Source of the DNA: Opitutaceae bacterium
GTDB taxonomy: Bacteria > Verrucomicrobiota > Verrucomicrobiia > Opitutales > Opitutaceae
Reading direction: 5' to 3'
NCBI GenBank assembly: GCA_003151495.1
Contig: PLXR01000147.1
Location: 24,444 to 88,443, forward strand
DNA length: 64,000 nt
In this document: piece after piece, positions 7,969 to 16,259 of the stretch
How positions within the stretch are numbered: the first letter of the stretch is position 1
How the letters are laid out: the number at the start of each line of letters is the position of its first letter
Program-made: the position numbers and the translations under genes
The notes under the pieces: generated by a model
Told to the model about the DNA's origin: nothing
The model's input: only the letters and a program-made list of their open reading frames with translations
Databases searched by the model: none

Positions 7969-8485
7969 GGCGTAGTCCTTTCAGCCTTTCGGCCAGTTTT
8001 CCCCGGGCGCGGGTGAGCATGACGCCCACGTGGTTCTCGGTGAGCCCGGTCACCTCTGAAATCTCCCGGTAGGCGAGCCCGTCAAGCATCAGCAGGACCA
8101 GGGCCCGGTCGGATTCCGGCATCGACCGGATCGCCCCGTAAAGCTGCTCGAGCATGTCCCCCTGGCTCGCGGCCTCGGCGGGGCTCGCGCCGCCCGCCGG
8201 GGCCTTTGCCACGTCGGCCTCCGCGTCGATCCTGCGTTCGCGGCGCCCCGTGCCCCTGTGCCAGCTGAGCGCGGTGTTAAGGCAGACCCTGTAGATCCAC
8301 GTGGACGCCTTTGCCCGCTCCTGGAATGTCGGCGCCGACATCCAGAGGCGGAGCATCATCTCCTGCCTGAGGTCCTCCATGTCCGCCGGATTACGCGCGA
8401 ATGACCGGGCCACCTTCACGATTATGCCCCCGTGGGCGCCGATCCACGACTCAAACAGACGGTCGCGGTTGGGATCGGGATGCAT
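7955..8485 (-). CDS. ECF-type RNA polymerase sigma factor
   Basis: 176 residues from ATG 8485 (MHPDPNRDRLFESWI); an in-frame start at 8599 would add unrelated sequence. Region 2 is at about 12-80 (ADMEDLRQEMMLRLW, STWIYRVCLNTA) and region 4, with its helix-turn-helix, at about 135-165 (AYREISEVTGLTENHVGVML), joined by an Ala/Gly-rich linker. It has no region 1 or 3, as expected for the ECF group. Such factors direct RNA polymerase to a small regulon in response to a cell-surface or stress signal. It is co-transcribed with the downstream membrane protein and diverges from a small exported protein across an AT-rich inverted repeat that may control it. Confidence 0.88.
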   Translation of the reverse strand: MHPDPNRDRLFESWIGAHGGIIVKVARSFARNPADMEDLRQEMMLRLWMSAPTFQERAKASTWIYRVCLNTALSWHRGTGRRERRIDAEADVAKAPAGGASPAEAASQGDMLEQLYGAIRSMPESDRALVLLMLDGLAYREISEVTGLTENHVGVMLTRARGKLAERLKGLRHELE

Positions 8486-8604
8486 CAGGGGATTAGATGC
8501 CGGAGCCGGCGAATCCTTACACGCTTTTTGCATCCTCGCGGCCCGGAAGCGGAGACGGCACTGGGGTCCGGTCCCCCGCATACCCCGGGACCGTGGCACA
8601 ACCG

Positions 8605-8632
8605 GATCTTATATTCACATTATTTTAAGATC
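8605..8632. promoter_or_regulatory. AT-rich inverted repeat between sigma-factor gene and exported-protein gene
   Basis: GATCTTA (8605-8611) and TAAGATC (8626-8632) are perfect 7-base arms around a 14-base AT-rich spacer, in a local AT island within otherwise very GC-rich DNA. On the minus strand TTGATC followed 17 bases later by TAAGAT resembles a promoter for the sigma gene, and the same bases form the arms. This is the likely divergent control region, with the repeat as an operator or promoter overlap. Nothing else is seen in 8486-8653. Confidence 0.4.
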
Positions 8633-8653
8633 AAAACGCTGGAAACTCGCCCC

Positions 8654-9229
8654 TTGCTGAATACGGTTCCAGTCACAGTGGCAACGTGCCCCCCACGATT
8701 TGCGCTCGCATTCGCCGCGGTCCTCGCGGCGGGCACCGTGGCTGCGGGTTCAGACGGGGCACCCGAGGCCTCGGGGGAAATCTCCGCGATGATACGGGCT
8801 GGCCTGCCCGTGTTCGAGCCCGGTCCGGACGCCGTGAAGGTCGGTCCGGGGGCGGTGCAGGAGCGGGCCAGGGTATCCCCGTACGCCGCGCCGGCGCCCG
8901 GTGTGGTGCGGATGAGCCCCTATGTGACGCGCGAGAAGAAGGCGCTGACAGACGAGTCCGTCCTGAGCGAGACGGGCCTTAGCCTCGAGGTGATGGACCG
9001 GTACCTGGGCAGCGCGGACAGCTTTGACCGGGGATACCTCAACGTGGTCACGCTCCCGGAACTCTGGAAGAAGATCCCGATCCTCGGGTCGATCACGGAC
9101 TTTGCGGGTGTCACGAACGAGGAGCGCGCGATGCGCCAGTACCGGGTCGACAGGAGGGCGGATATCCTGAGGGAGTTCGCCGATTTCGTGTCGCTCAGTT
9201 CCCTGGAGGGCGCGGGTCCTGGCAAGTAG
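8654..9229 (+). CDS. Exported protein of unknown function
   Basis: 191 residues if started at TTG 8654; an alternative GTG at 8678 gives 183. No ATG lies in a suitable place, while both non-ATG starts put a clean signal peptide (FALAFAAVLAAGTVAAG) at the front. The mature protein has a Pro-rich stretch, then a conserved-looking C-terminal block (GYLNVVTLPELWKKIPILG), and ends in charged helices. I do not recognise the family. It is divergent from the ECF sigma gene, so it may belong to that factor's regulon, which is inference. Confidence 0.6.
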   Translation: MLNTVPVTVATCPPRFALAFAAVLAAGTVAAGSDGAPEASGEISAMIRAGLPVFEPGPDAVKVGPGAVQERARVSPYAAPAPGVVRMSPYVTREKKALTDESVLSETGLSLEVMDRYLGSADSFDRGYLNVVTLPELWKKIPILGSITDFAGVTNEERAMRQYRVDRRADILREFADFVSLSSLEGAGPGK

Positions 9230-9259
9230 CGGGCCGCCACCCTCCCTTGAATTGAGGGC

Positions 9260-11710
9260 TTGGCGCGGTGCCGGCGGGCGGTAGGATGCCCCCGCCTGAA
9301 AACCCCGGCCATCGCCCTCATTGGATTCGCTGCGGCCGCGCTGGCGGCGCCCGGTCGAGCGCTTGCCGCCTCGGACAAAGCCCCGCTCGACATGGTCAAT
9401 TCCGCCTGGCCCTCCGAATGGATCACGTGCCCCGGCGCGGGCGCGCGGAGCCCCGGGGTCTACCATTTCAGGAAGAGGCTCGAGCTCCGGGAGGCTCCCG
9501 TGCATTTCACCCTGCATGTCTCCGCCGACAACCGGTTCGTGCTGTTCGTCAACGGAGCGCGCGTCGGCGACGGGCCCTCCCGCGGGGACCTGGACCACTG
9601 GCGCTACGAGACCTACGACATCGGCAGCCTCCTCAGGGCGGGCGCCAACACGATAGCCGCGACGGTGTGGAACGCGGGCGCGCTCGCCCCCACCGCGCAG
9701 GTGAGCGACCAGACCGGGTTCCTGGTTCAGGGCGAGGGCGAGCTCGAGGCCGTCGCGGACACCGGGCCGTCGTGGGAGGCCAAGGAGGAGAGGGGCCAGG
9801 GATTCCTTCCGATAGACGCGGCGGACGTCCCCAACTACTATGCGGCGAGCCCGGGCGAGTTTACGGACGGGACCCGGTACGACTGGGACTGGCAGGAGTC
9901 CGAGGCGGGCTGGTCCAAGGCCATCACCGTCGGCACGGGCGAGCCCGGCCGGTACCCGAAGGCGACCCCTGTCGGCACGGGCTCAGGGGTCAACCGCTGG
10001 CTCCTCGTCAAGGACACCCTTCCGCAGATGGAGTACACCGACATCCCGATCGGGACGGTCGTGCGCGTCGAGGGAATGGCGGGGGTCGCGGGGCTGCCCG
10101 CAACGGTCCCGGCCCACACCTCGGCAAGGATCCTGATCGACCGCGGCGCCATGGCGACGGCGTACCCGGAGCTCACGGTGAGCGGCGGCAGGGGCTCGGC
10201 GGTCCGGGTCAGCTATGCCGAGGCGCTCGTGGACTCCAAGGGCCAGAAGGGAAACAGGAACGAGGTGGCCGGCCGGCGGATGGTCGGCCTTACCGACACG
10301 CTCTCGCCCGACGGCGCAAGCGGCCGGAAATGGACGACGCTCTACTGGCGCACGTGGAGGTACCTCCAGGTCGACGTCCGGACCCAGGACGAGGCGCTCG
10401 GACTCGATTCGCTCAAGGCCCATTTCACGGCCTATCCGTTCACGGAGAGGGCCGCCTTCGAGGCAAGCGACCCGTCCCTAAGGAGGCTCTGGGACATCGG
10501 GACGCGCACCGCTCGCCTGAACGCCCACGAGACCTACATGGACTGCCCCTACTGGGAGCAGCTGCAGTACCTCGGCGACACCCGCATCCAGGCGCTCATC
10601 TCCTACGTCGAGTTCGGGGACGACCGGCTCGCCCGCCAGGCGCTCGACGCCTACGACGATTCCCGGATCTCCGAGGGCCTCTCCCAGAGCCGCTACCCAA
10701 GCTCGATGACCCAGGTCATCCCGACCTTCTCGCTCTACTGGATCGGCATGATCCACGACTACTGGCTTTACAGGCCGGACACGGGCTCCCTGCGCGGCTG
10801 GGTCGCGCACACCCGGTCCGTCATCGACTGGTACGCGGGCCGCCAGCGCAAGGACGGACTCCTCGGCATCATGCCCTGGTGGAACTTCGGGGACTGGACG
10901 CGGGACTTCGACTTCGGCGTCCCCCCGCAGGACGCGGACGGGGGCTCCGCGCTCCTCTCCCTGGACTTCGTCGCCGCCCTGCGCGACGCCGCGGACCTGG
11001 AGGCGTACGCGGGAAGCCCCGCCATCGCCGCGGCCGACCGTGCCCGGGCCGCCGCCCTGGGGGACGCCGTGTGGCGCCTCTGCTGGGACAAGGGGCGCGG
11101 GATCCTCGCCGACACCCCGGCGCACGCCCATTTTAGCGAGCAGACGAACGCCATGGGGGTGCTGACCGACGTCGTCCCGAAGGAGCTCCAGGCCGGGGTC
11201 ATGCGCTCGGTCCTGGGGCACACCCCGGGGTCCGGCGCGGTTCCCGCGCCCGGGGAGTTCTCGCCGGCGAGCATCTATTTCAGGTTCTATGTGGCCCGCG
11301 CGCTCGACCACGCGGGGCTGTCGGACCAGTACCTGGACACCCTGGGGCCGTGGCGGAGCATGCTGGAGCTAGGGCTCACCACCTGGGCCGAGACGGCCGA
11401 GCCCACGCGCTCCGACGACCACGCGTGGAGCGCCCATCCGAACTTCGACCTTCTTACCCTGGTGGCGGGGATCAGGCCGTCCTCGCCGGGATTCCGCACC
11501 GTGCTGGTCGCCCCTCACCTGGGTTCATTGACGAAGCTCAGCGCCACCCTGCCCCACCCCTACGGGGACATCGTGGTGGATTACCGCCAGGTCCCGGGCG
11601 CCTGGGATTTCGACGTCACGCTCCCCCCGGGGCTATCGGGCACCTTCCAATGGTCAGGCCAGGACTCCCCCCTCTCGGAGGGGCCCAATCACCTCCAGCT
11701 CAAACGCTGA
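9260..11710 (+). CDS. Exported alpha-L-rhamnosidase-like glycoside hydrolase (GH78)
   Basis: 816 residues. A signal peptide (AIALIGFAAAALAAPGRALA) precedes N-terminal beta-sandwich domains (VHFTLHVSADNRFVLFVNG, typical of the GH78 carbohydrate-binding module) and an (alpha/alpha)6 barrel. The family's catalytic motif appears as DCPYWEQLQYLGDTR near residue 425; the second acidic site is near TTWAE. A C-terminal beta domain closes the protein. It should cleave terminal L-rhamnose from plant or microbial glycans outside the cytoplasm. The TTG start at 9260 is poorly supported, with GAGGG only one base away; a nearby ATG (9286) is out of frame. The 3' end overlaps the convergent ndk by 11 bases. 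Confidence 0.85.
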   Translation: MARCRRAVGCPRLKTPAIALIGFAAAALAAPGRALAASDKAPLDMVNSAWPSEWITCPGAGARSPGVYHFRKRLELREAPVHFTLHVSADNRFVLFVNGARVGDGPSRGDLDHWRYETYDIGSLLRAGANTIAATVWNAGALAPTAQVSDQTGFLVQGEGELEAVADTGPSWEAKEERGQGFLPIDAADVPNYYAASPGEFTDGTRYDWDWQESEAGWSKAITVGTGEPGRYPKATPVGTGSGVNRWLLVKDTLPQMEYTDIPIGTVVRVEGMAGVAGLPATVPAHTSARILIDRGAMATAYPELTVSGGRGSAVRVSYAEALVDSKGQKGNRNEVAGRRMVGLTDTLSPDGASGRKWTTLYWRTWRYLQVDVRTQDEALGLDSLKAHFTAYPFTERAAFEASDPSLRRLWDIGTRTARLNAHETYMDCPYWEQLQYLGDTRIQALISYVEFGDDRLARQALDAYDDSRISEGLSQSRYPSSMTQVIPTFSLYWIGMIHDYWLYRPDTGSLRGWVAHTRSVIDWYAGRQRKDGLLGIMPWWNFGDWTRDFDFGVPPQDADGGSALLSLDFVAALRDAADLEAYAGSPAIAAADRARAAALGDAVWRLCWDKGRGILADTPAHAHFSEQTNAMGVLTDVVPKELQAGVMRSVLGHTPGSGAVPAPGEFSPASIYFRFYVARALDHAGLSDQYLDTLGPWRSMLELGLTTWAETAEPTRSDDHAWSAHPNFDLLTLVAGIRPSSPGFRTVLVAPHLGSLTKLSATLPHPYGDIVVDYRQVPGAWDFDVTLPPGLSGTFQWSGQDSPLSEGPNHLQLKR

Positions 11711-12119
11711 AGATCTCCTCGGGCAGGAAGAAGCGGGCGAGCTCGATCTTGGCGTTCGCGACGCTGTCGGATGCGTGGACGACGTTCCGCATCATCTCGG
11801 TGCCGAAGTCGCCTCGGATCGTTCCCTTTGCGGCCTTGCGGGAGTCGGTGGGACCCAGGAGGTCGCGCACGCGGCTCACGACCGACTGGCCCTGGAGCGC
11901 CATGACGACGACCGGGCGCGAGCTCATGAACTTCTCGATCTCGGGATAGAACGGCATTTCCGCGACGTGGGCGTAGTGCTCCCGGAGGATAGCCGGGGTC
12001 AGGCGGGTCATCTTGCACGCAACGATCGAAAACCCCGCCTTTTCGAAGCGATCGAGCACGTTTCCGACGTGGTGCTTCTCCATGCAGTCAGGCTTAAAGA
12101 TGATCAGGGTCTTCTCCAT
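11700..12119 (-). CDS. ndk: Nucleoside diphosphate kinase
   Basis: 139 residues, the usual bacterial length. The phospho-accepting histidine is His115 in the signature NVVHASDS, and the N-terminal KPD motif (LIIFKPDCM) is present. It transfers the gamma phosphate from ATP to other NDPs in the cytosol. It is the last gene of the leftward run with the TIGR01777 epimerase, photolyase and glycogen synthase. Its stop overlaps the tail of the rhamnosidase gene, so no terminator is possible between them. Confidence 0.95.
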   Translation of the reverse strand: MEKTLIIFKPDCMEKHHVGNVLDRFEKAGFSIVACKMTRLTPAILREHYAHVAEMPFYPEIEKFMSSRPVVVMALQGQSVVSRVRDLLGPTDSRKAAKGTIRGDFGTEMMRNVVHASDSVANAKIELARFFLPEEIFSV

Positions 12120-12173
12120 AGGAACGGAAGACCATAGGGAAGCCCCCTGCGATGGAAAGCATGATTTTGCCCG

Positions 12174-13097
12174 TCAGGCCTCGGCCCTCTCCATGGCAAG
12201 AGCCTGATAAAGAGCATCCTCCAGACTCGGGTAGCGGAAGGGGTATCCCGACCTGAGGAGCTTCAAGGGAACCACGTGGGCGCTCGCAAGGAGCCCCTCG
12301 TCGGCGATGCGCCCGAAAAGCAACCTGAGGGCAATCCTTGGGATCGGCATCGGCAACTGGTGGCCGTACATCCTGCCGAGCGCCCGCGTGAAGCCGGCGT
12401 TCATGACCGCCGTCGGCGACACGACATTGACCGCCCCGGTGAGGTCCGCCTTGCCCAGGGCGAAGCGTATGGCGCCGACGGCGTCCTCCAGCTCGACCCA
12501 GCTCATCCACTGGCGGCCCGTGCCGAGCGCGCAGCCGAGTCCCGCCTTGTAGAACGGGACGATCCTATGCAGGAGGCCGCCCTGGCCAGAGAGCACGATG
12601 CCGAACCTCAGGCACGCGACCCGGGCCCCGGACTCCGCCGCGGTCAGCGCGGCGCCCTCCCAGTCCCGGCAGAGGTCCGCCAGGAAACCGTTGCCGGGGC
12701 CGCTCGACTCGGTGAGCTCCAGGTTGCCCCGGTCGCCGTAGATGCCGGTCGCCGATGCGCTGATGAATACGCCGGGCCGCCGGGCCGCCGGGTCGCCCGA
12801 CAAGTCAAATATCTTTGCGAGCGTCTGGGTCGTGTCGATGCGACTGCTGCGGATCTCATTGCAGCGCTTGGTCGTCCAGCGCGCGGAGGCCAGGTCGGCC
12901 CCGCAGAGGTTGATGATCGCGTCCGCGGAGCGGCAGCTCTCGAGGGGCACCTCCCCGGCCGCGGGATGCCAGGCCAGCTCGTCCGGCGCCGCCGCGACCC
13001 GCCGCACCAGCCGCACGACCTCGTGCCCGTCGGCGCGGAGCGCCGACACGGCCGCGCCGCCGATCATCCCTGAAGCCCCTGCGATCAGGATCTTCAT
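12174..13097 (-). CDS. TIGR01777-family NAD(P)-dependent epimerase (SDR39U1-like)
   Basis: 307 residues from MKILIAGASGMIGG, which contains the Rossmann dinucleotide motif GASGMIGG; the upstream extension to 13160 has no motif. Further features are INLCGADLASARWT, SASATGIYG with the catalytic Tyr, and MSWVELEDAVGAIRFAL, all characteristic of TIGR01777 proteins. The C-terminal DUF1731-like segment (PRIALRLLFGRIADEGLLA) is present. The physiological substrate of the family is not established. It lies directly downstream of the photolyase on the same strand. Confidence 0.9.
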   Translation of the reverse strand: MKILIAGASGMIGGAAVSALRADGHEVVRLVRRVAAAPDELAWHPAAGEVPLESCRSADAIINLCGADLASARWTTKRCNEIRSSRIDTTQTLAKIFDLSGDPAARRPGVFISASATGIYGDRGNLELTESSGPGNGFLADLCRDWEGAALTAAESGARVACLRFGIVLSGQGGLLHRIVPFYKAGLGCALGTGRQWMSWVELEDAVGAIRFALGKADLTGAVNVVSPTAVMNAGFTRALGRMYGHQLPMPIPRIALRLLFGRIADEGLLASAHVVPLKLLRSGYPFRYPSLEDALYQALAMERAEA

Positions 13098-13163
13098 GCT
13101 GCGCGTCGTGCCCACATATGGCCCATGGATTGATCCCAATTGAGGGACGGAAAAGGGCAAGCG

Positions 13164-14624
13164 TCATGGATGGGTGTTTCCACGTAGGCTCCTGAAGGCG
13201 CCGAGCGCGGCCGCCCGAGCGGCCCCGTGGTCCACGATCGGCCGGGGATAGCCGGTCCCGAGGCCCACCCCTGCCGAGGCGAGCACGGATTCCGGGGCCT
13301 CCCAGGGGGCGTGGAGAAAGCGCGTCGGCAGGGGGCCGAGTTCGGGGACCCACCTGCGCACGTAGTCGCCCTCGGGATCCCACCGCATACCCTGCTTAAC
13401 AGGGGCGAAGATCCGGAAATAGGGCGCCGCATCGGCGCCGCAGCCCGCGCTCCACTGCCAGCCGAGGGTATTGTTCGCCAAGTCGGCATCCACGAGAGTG
13501 TTCCAGAACCACCGCGCCCCGTGGATCCACGATATCCTGAGGTGCTTCACGAGGAACGAGGCTGCGACCATGCGCACCCGGTTGTGCATCCACCCGCTCT
13601 CTTGAAGTTGGCGCATTCCGGCGTCGACGATCGGGTAGCCGGTTCGCCCCTCCTGCCAGGCCCTGAGCATTGCGTGCCCCTTGTCCTCGGCCCACGGGAA
13701 TCGGCTGAAGCCCGGCCTGAGCGGAATTGAGGGGGTCGTTGGGAAGTGGAAGAGGAGGTGGTGCGCGAACTCCCGCCATCCGATCTCGCGCAGGAACGTT
13801 GCGGCCTCGGGGTCCCGCGGAAACACACCCGTGTCGGCAGACAGCGCCTTGACGGCGGCCCAGGCCTGGCGCGGGCCGATTTCCCCGAAATGGAGGTGCG
13901 GGGAAAGCAGGGAGGTGCCGTCCCTCCCAGGGCGGTCGCGATCCCGGCCGTAACGCTTCAGACCTCCCGCGACGAACCGCCGCAACCTCCGGGATGCCCC
14001 CTTTTCACCGGGACTCCATCCGCCGGAAGGGATCGGATCCCGGCCGGCCTTGGGAAGGAGGTCGAGATCGGAGCATTCCAGCGACCGCGGCCACTTCCGG
14101 ACCCTCGGCCCGAACGCGCCGGCGGGAAGCGCGACCGGGGGAGGAACAGGCAGCTGGAGGCAATGCCTCCAAAACGGGGTGAAGACCTGGAAGGGCCCTC
14201 CCTGCCTGTTCAACACCGCGGGCGGCTCGAAAAGGAGCGCGCTGCAGAAACCCCGCGCATCGACGCCCCGCCTCTCGAGCGCCGCGTTGACGATCCCTTC
14301 CAGCACGGCGGCTCCCGGCTCGTACCGGCGGTTCCAGTAGACCGCCCCCGCCCCCAGCTCCCGAGCCAGGCCCTCCAGCACGTGCGCGGACGCTCCCCTG
14401 GCGACGACCAGGCGCGAGCCCCTCTCGCGGAGCGACGCTTCCAGGGCCACGAGCGAATGGTGGAGCCATGCGCGCGACGACGCGCCGGGGGCCCAGGCTC
14501 CCTCCCCTTGCGGGTCCCAGATGAAGACCGGCACGACCGGCCCCCCCCGCAGGGCGGCCGCCGAGAGGGCCGCGTTGTCACGCAGCCGGAGGTCCCGCCT
14601 CAGCCAGACAATCGCCGGGGTCAC
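13164..14624 (-). CDS. phrB: Deoxyribodipyrimidine photolyase
   Basis: 486 residues, normal for a class I CPD photolyase. The N-terminal alpha/beta antenna domain begins IVWLRRDLRLRDNAAL. The FAD domain has FLREIGWREFAHHLL, GYPIVDAGMRQLQESGWMHN and the conserved tail NTLGWQWSAGCGADAAPYFR, with the tryptophans of the electron-transfer chain. It repairs cyclobutane pyrimidine dimers with light. Its ATG overlaps the glgA stop by four bases (ATGA), so the two are co-translated. The epimerase gene follows. Confidence 0.95.
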   Translation of the reverse strand: MTPAIVWLRRDLRLRDNAALSAAALRGGPVVPVFIWDPQGEGAWAPGASSRAWLHHSLVALEASLRERGSRLVVARGASAHVLEGLARELGAGAVYWNRRYEPGAAVLEGIVNAALERRGVDARGFCSALLFEPPAVLNRQGGPFQVFTPFWRHCLQLPVPPPVALPAGAFGPRVRKWPRSLECSDLDLLPKAGRDPIPSGGWSPGEKGASRRLRRFVAGGLKRYGRDRDRPGRDGTSLLSPHLHFGEIGPRQAWAAVKALSADTGVFPRDPEAATFLREIGWREFAHHLLFHFPTTPSIPLRPGFSRFPWAEDKGHAMLRAWQEGRTGYPIVDAGMRQLQESGWMHNRVRMVAASFLVKHLRISWIHGARWFWNTLVDADLANNTLGWQWSAGCGADAAPYFRIFAPVKQGMRWDPEGDYVRRWVPELGPLPTRFLHAPWEAPESVLASAGVGLGTGYPRPIVDHGAARAAALGAFRSLRGNTHP

Positions 14625-16063
14625 AGCGCGTCCCGGTAGAGCGCGTCATAGGCCGCAGCCGCGGTCTTCCAGCTGAAATCGCGCGCCATGCACCGCTGCT
14701 GGACCGCGGCGAGGCGCGGCTTGTCGCCGAAGAGCGCCAGGGCGCGCTCAAGCGCGTCGCGCAGCGAGACGGCGTCCGGCTCGCACATGATTCCGGTTCC
14801 TGCCTCCGGATCCTCGTCTGAGTCGCGCACGGTGTCGACCAGGCCGCCCACCCTGCTCACGACCGGCACGGTCCCGTACACCTGCGAATACATCTGGTTG
14901 AGCCCGCAGGGCTCGAAGAGGGACGGCATCAGGAAGAAGTCGCTCCCGGCCTCGATCAGGTGGCTCATGGACTCGTCGTGCCTCGCGCAGACCGATATCC
15001 TCGCCGGCGCCGCGGCCGCGGCCTTTCCCAGCTCCGCCTCCATGCGCCTGTCCCCGGACCCGAGGATGACAAACCGGGTGTCCCGCTTCGTGAAGAAATC
15101 CGTGTTGGCGAGGACGAGGTCGACGCCCTTCTGCTCGGTGAGGCGGCAGATCATCCCGTACACCGGTCCCGCGAAGGTCGGATCGAGCCCGCACTGCCTG
15201 AGAAGCTCCCTGCGGCAGGTGTTCTTTCCCGCGAGGTCCCTCGCCGAGTAGCGGGCGGGGATGAGCTTGTCGGTGGAGGGGTTCCACACGTCGGTGTCCA
15301 CCCCGTTGATGAGTCCCGAGAGGTCGTCGATCCGGGTCTGCACGACCCCCTCGAGCCCGCACCCGAATTCAGGGGTCTGGATCTCCATGGCGTAGCGTGG
15401 ACTGACGGTCGTCACGCGGTCCGCGAAGAGGATCCCCGCCTTCAGGAAGTTCACCTGGCCGTAGTATTCCAGGCCGTCCATGCTGAAGAGCTCGTCGGGC
15501 AGGTTGGTCCTCGCGAAGCAGACCGCCGAGAACAGTCCCTGGAAGGCGATGTTGTGGATCGTGAACACGGTCTTCATCGCGAGCGTGACCCCGAACCTGC
15601 GCTCGGCCTCGCGCAGGAGCAGCGGCAGCAGGGCCGTCTGCCAGTCGTGCGTGTGGACGATGTCCGCACCGAGGTCGGCGAGCCGCATGGTCTCCACGAC
15701 CGCCTTGCAGAAGAAGATGAACCGGTCGGAGTTGTCCTCGTAGTCCCTCTCGCCGTTGCCGTAGGGGTAGCGCCTGTCGTAGTATTCGTCCCGGCAGACC
15801 AGGAACACCGTGAGGTTCTTCCTCGGGGAGAACGTGAGGACGTCGCCCGAGAGGAACTGGTCACCCATCTCTATCTTCAGCCGGAACCTCCGCTCGGCGC
15901 CGGCGGCGAGCGGATGGGCCAGCGCGTCCCGGTAACCCGGAAGGAAGACCGAGACCTCGTGGCCCATGTTCACAAACGTCGCCGTCAGGGCCCCCACCGC
16001 GTCCGCAAGGCCCCCCGTCTTCATATAGGGGTAAAGCTCACTCGCCGCGTGGACGATCTTCAT
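14621..16063 (-). CDS. glgA: Glycogen (starch) synthase, GT5
   Basis: 480 residues. The ADP-glucose binding signature KTGGLADAVGAL lies near residue 16 and the second GT-B domain carries MPSLFEPCGLNQMYSQVYGT, the standard C-terminal signature. It extends alpha-1,4-glucan chains from ADP-glucose in the cytosol. No glgB, glgC or glgP is adjacent; instead the gene leads into phrB. Upstream on the same strand, 196 bases away, is a large YfhO-like membrane protein. Confidence 0.95.
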   Translation of the reverse strand: MKIVHAASELYPYMKTGGLADAVGALTATFVNMGHEVSVFLPGYRDALAHPLAAGAERRFRLKIEMGDQFLSGDVLTFSPRKNLTVFLVCRDEYYDRRYPYGNGERDYEDNSDRFIFFCKAVVETMRLADLGADIVHTHDWQTALLPLLLREAERRFGVTLAMKTVFTIHNIAFQGLFSAVCFARTNLPDELFSMDGLEYYGQVNFLKAGILFADRVTTVSPRYAMEIQTPEFGCGLEGVVQTRIDDLSGLINGVDTDVWNPSTDKLIPARYSARDLAGKNTCRRELLRQCGLDPTFAGPVYGMICRLTEQKGVDLVLANTDFFTKRDTRFVILGSGDRRMEAELGKAAAAAPARISVCARHDESMSHLIEAGSDFFLMPSLFEPCGLNQMYSQVYGTVPVVSRVGGLVDTVRDSDEDPEAGTGIMCEPDAVSLRDALERALALFGDKPRLAAVQQRCMARDFSWKTAAAAYDALYRDAL

Positions 16064-16259
16064 GGTGCTTGTTCTGCGGGTTTTGGCTTCCTGGCGGAGA
16101 TCCCGGCGGCGATGTTGCCGCGGCCGGGGGGACTGAACGTGTCCGTTGGACCAGACTTGGCGGATATTGGAACGTCAGCCTACCGCGCCGCCGGGCGGGT
16201 TGTCGAGACGGAGCGGGAGAAAAAGGAGGGCCCGCCGGCCATGCGACCCGACGAAGCGC

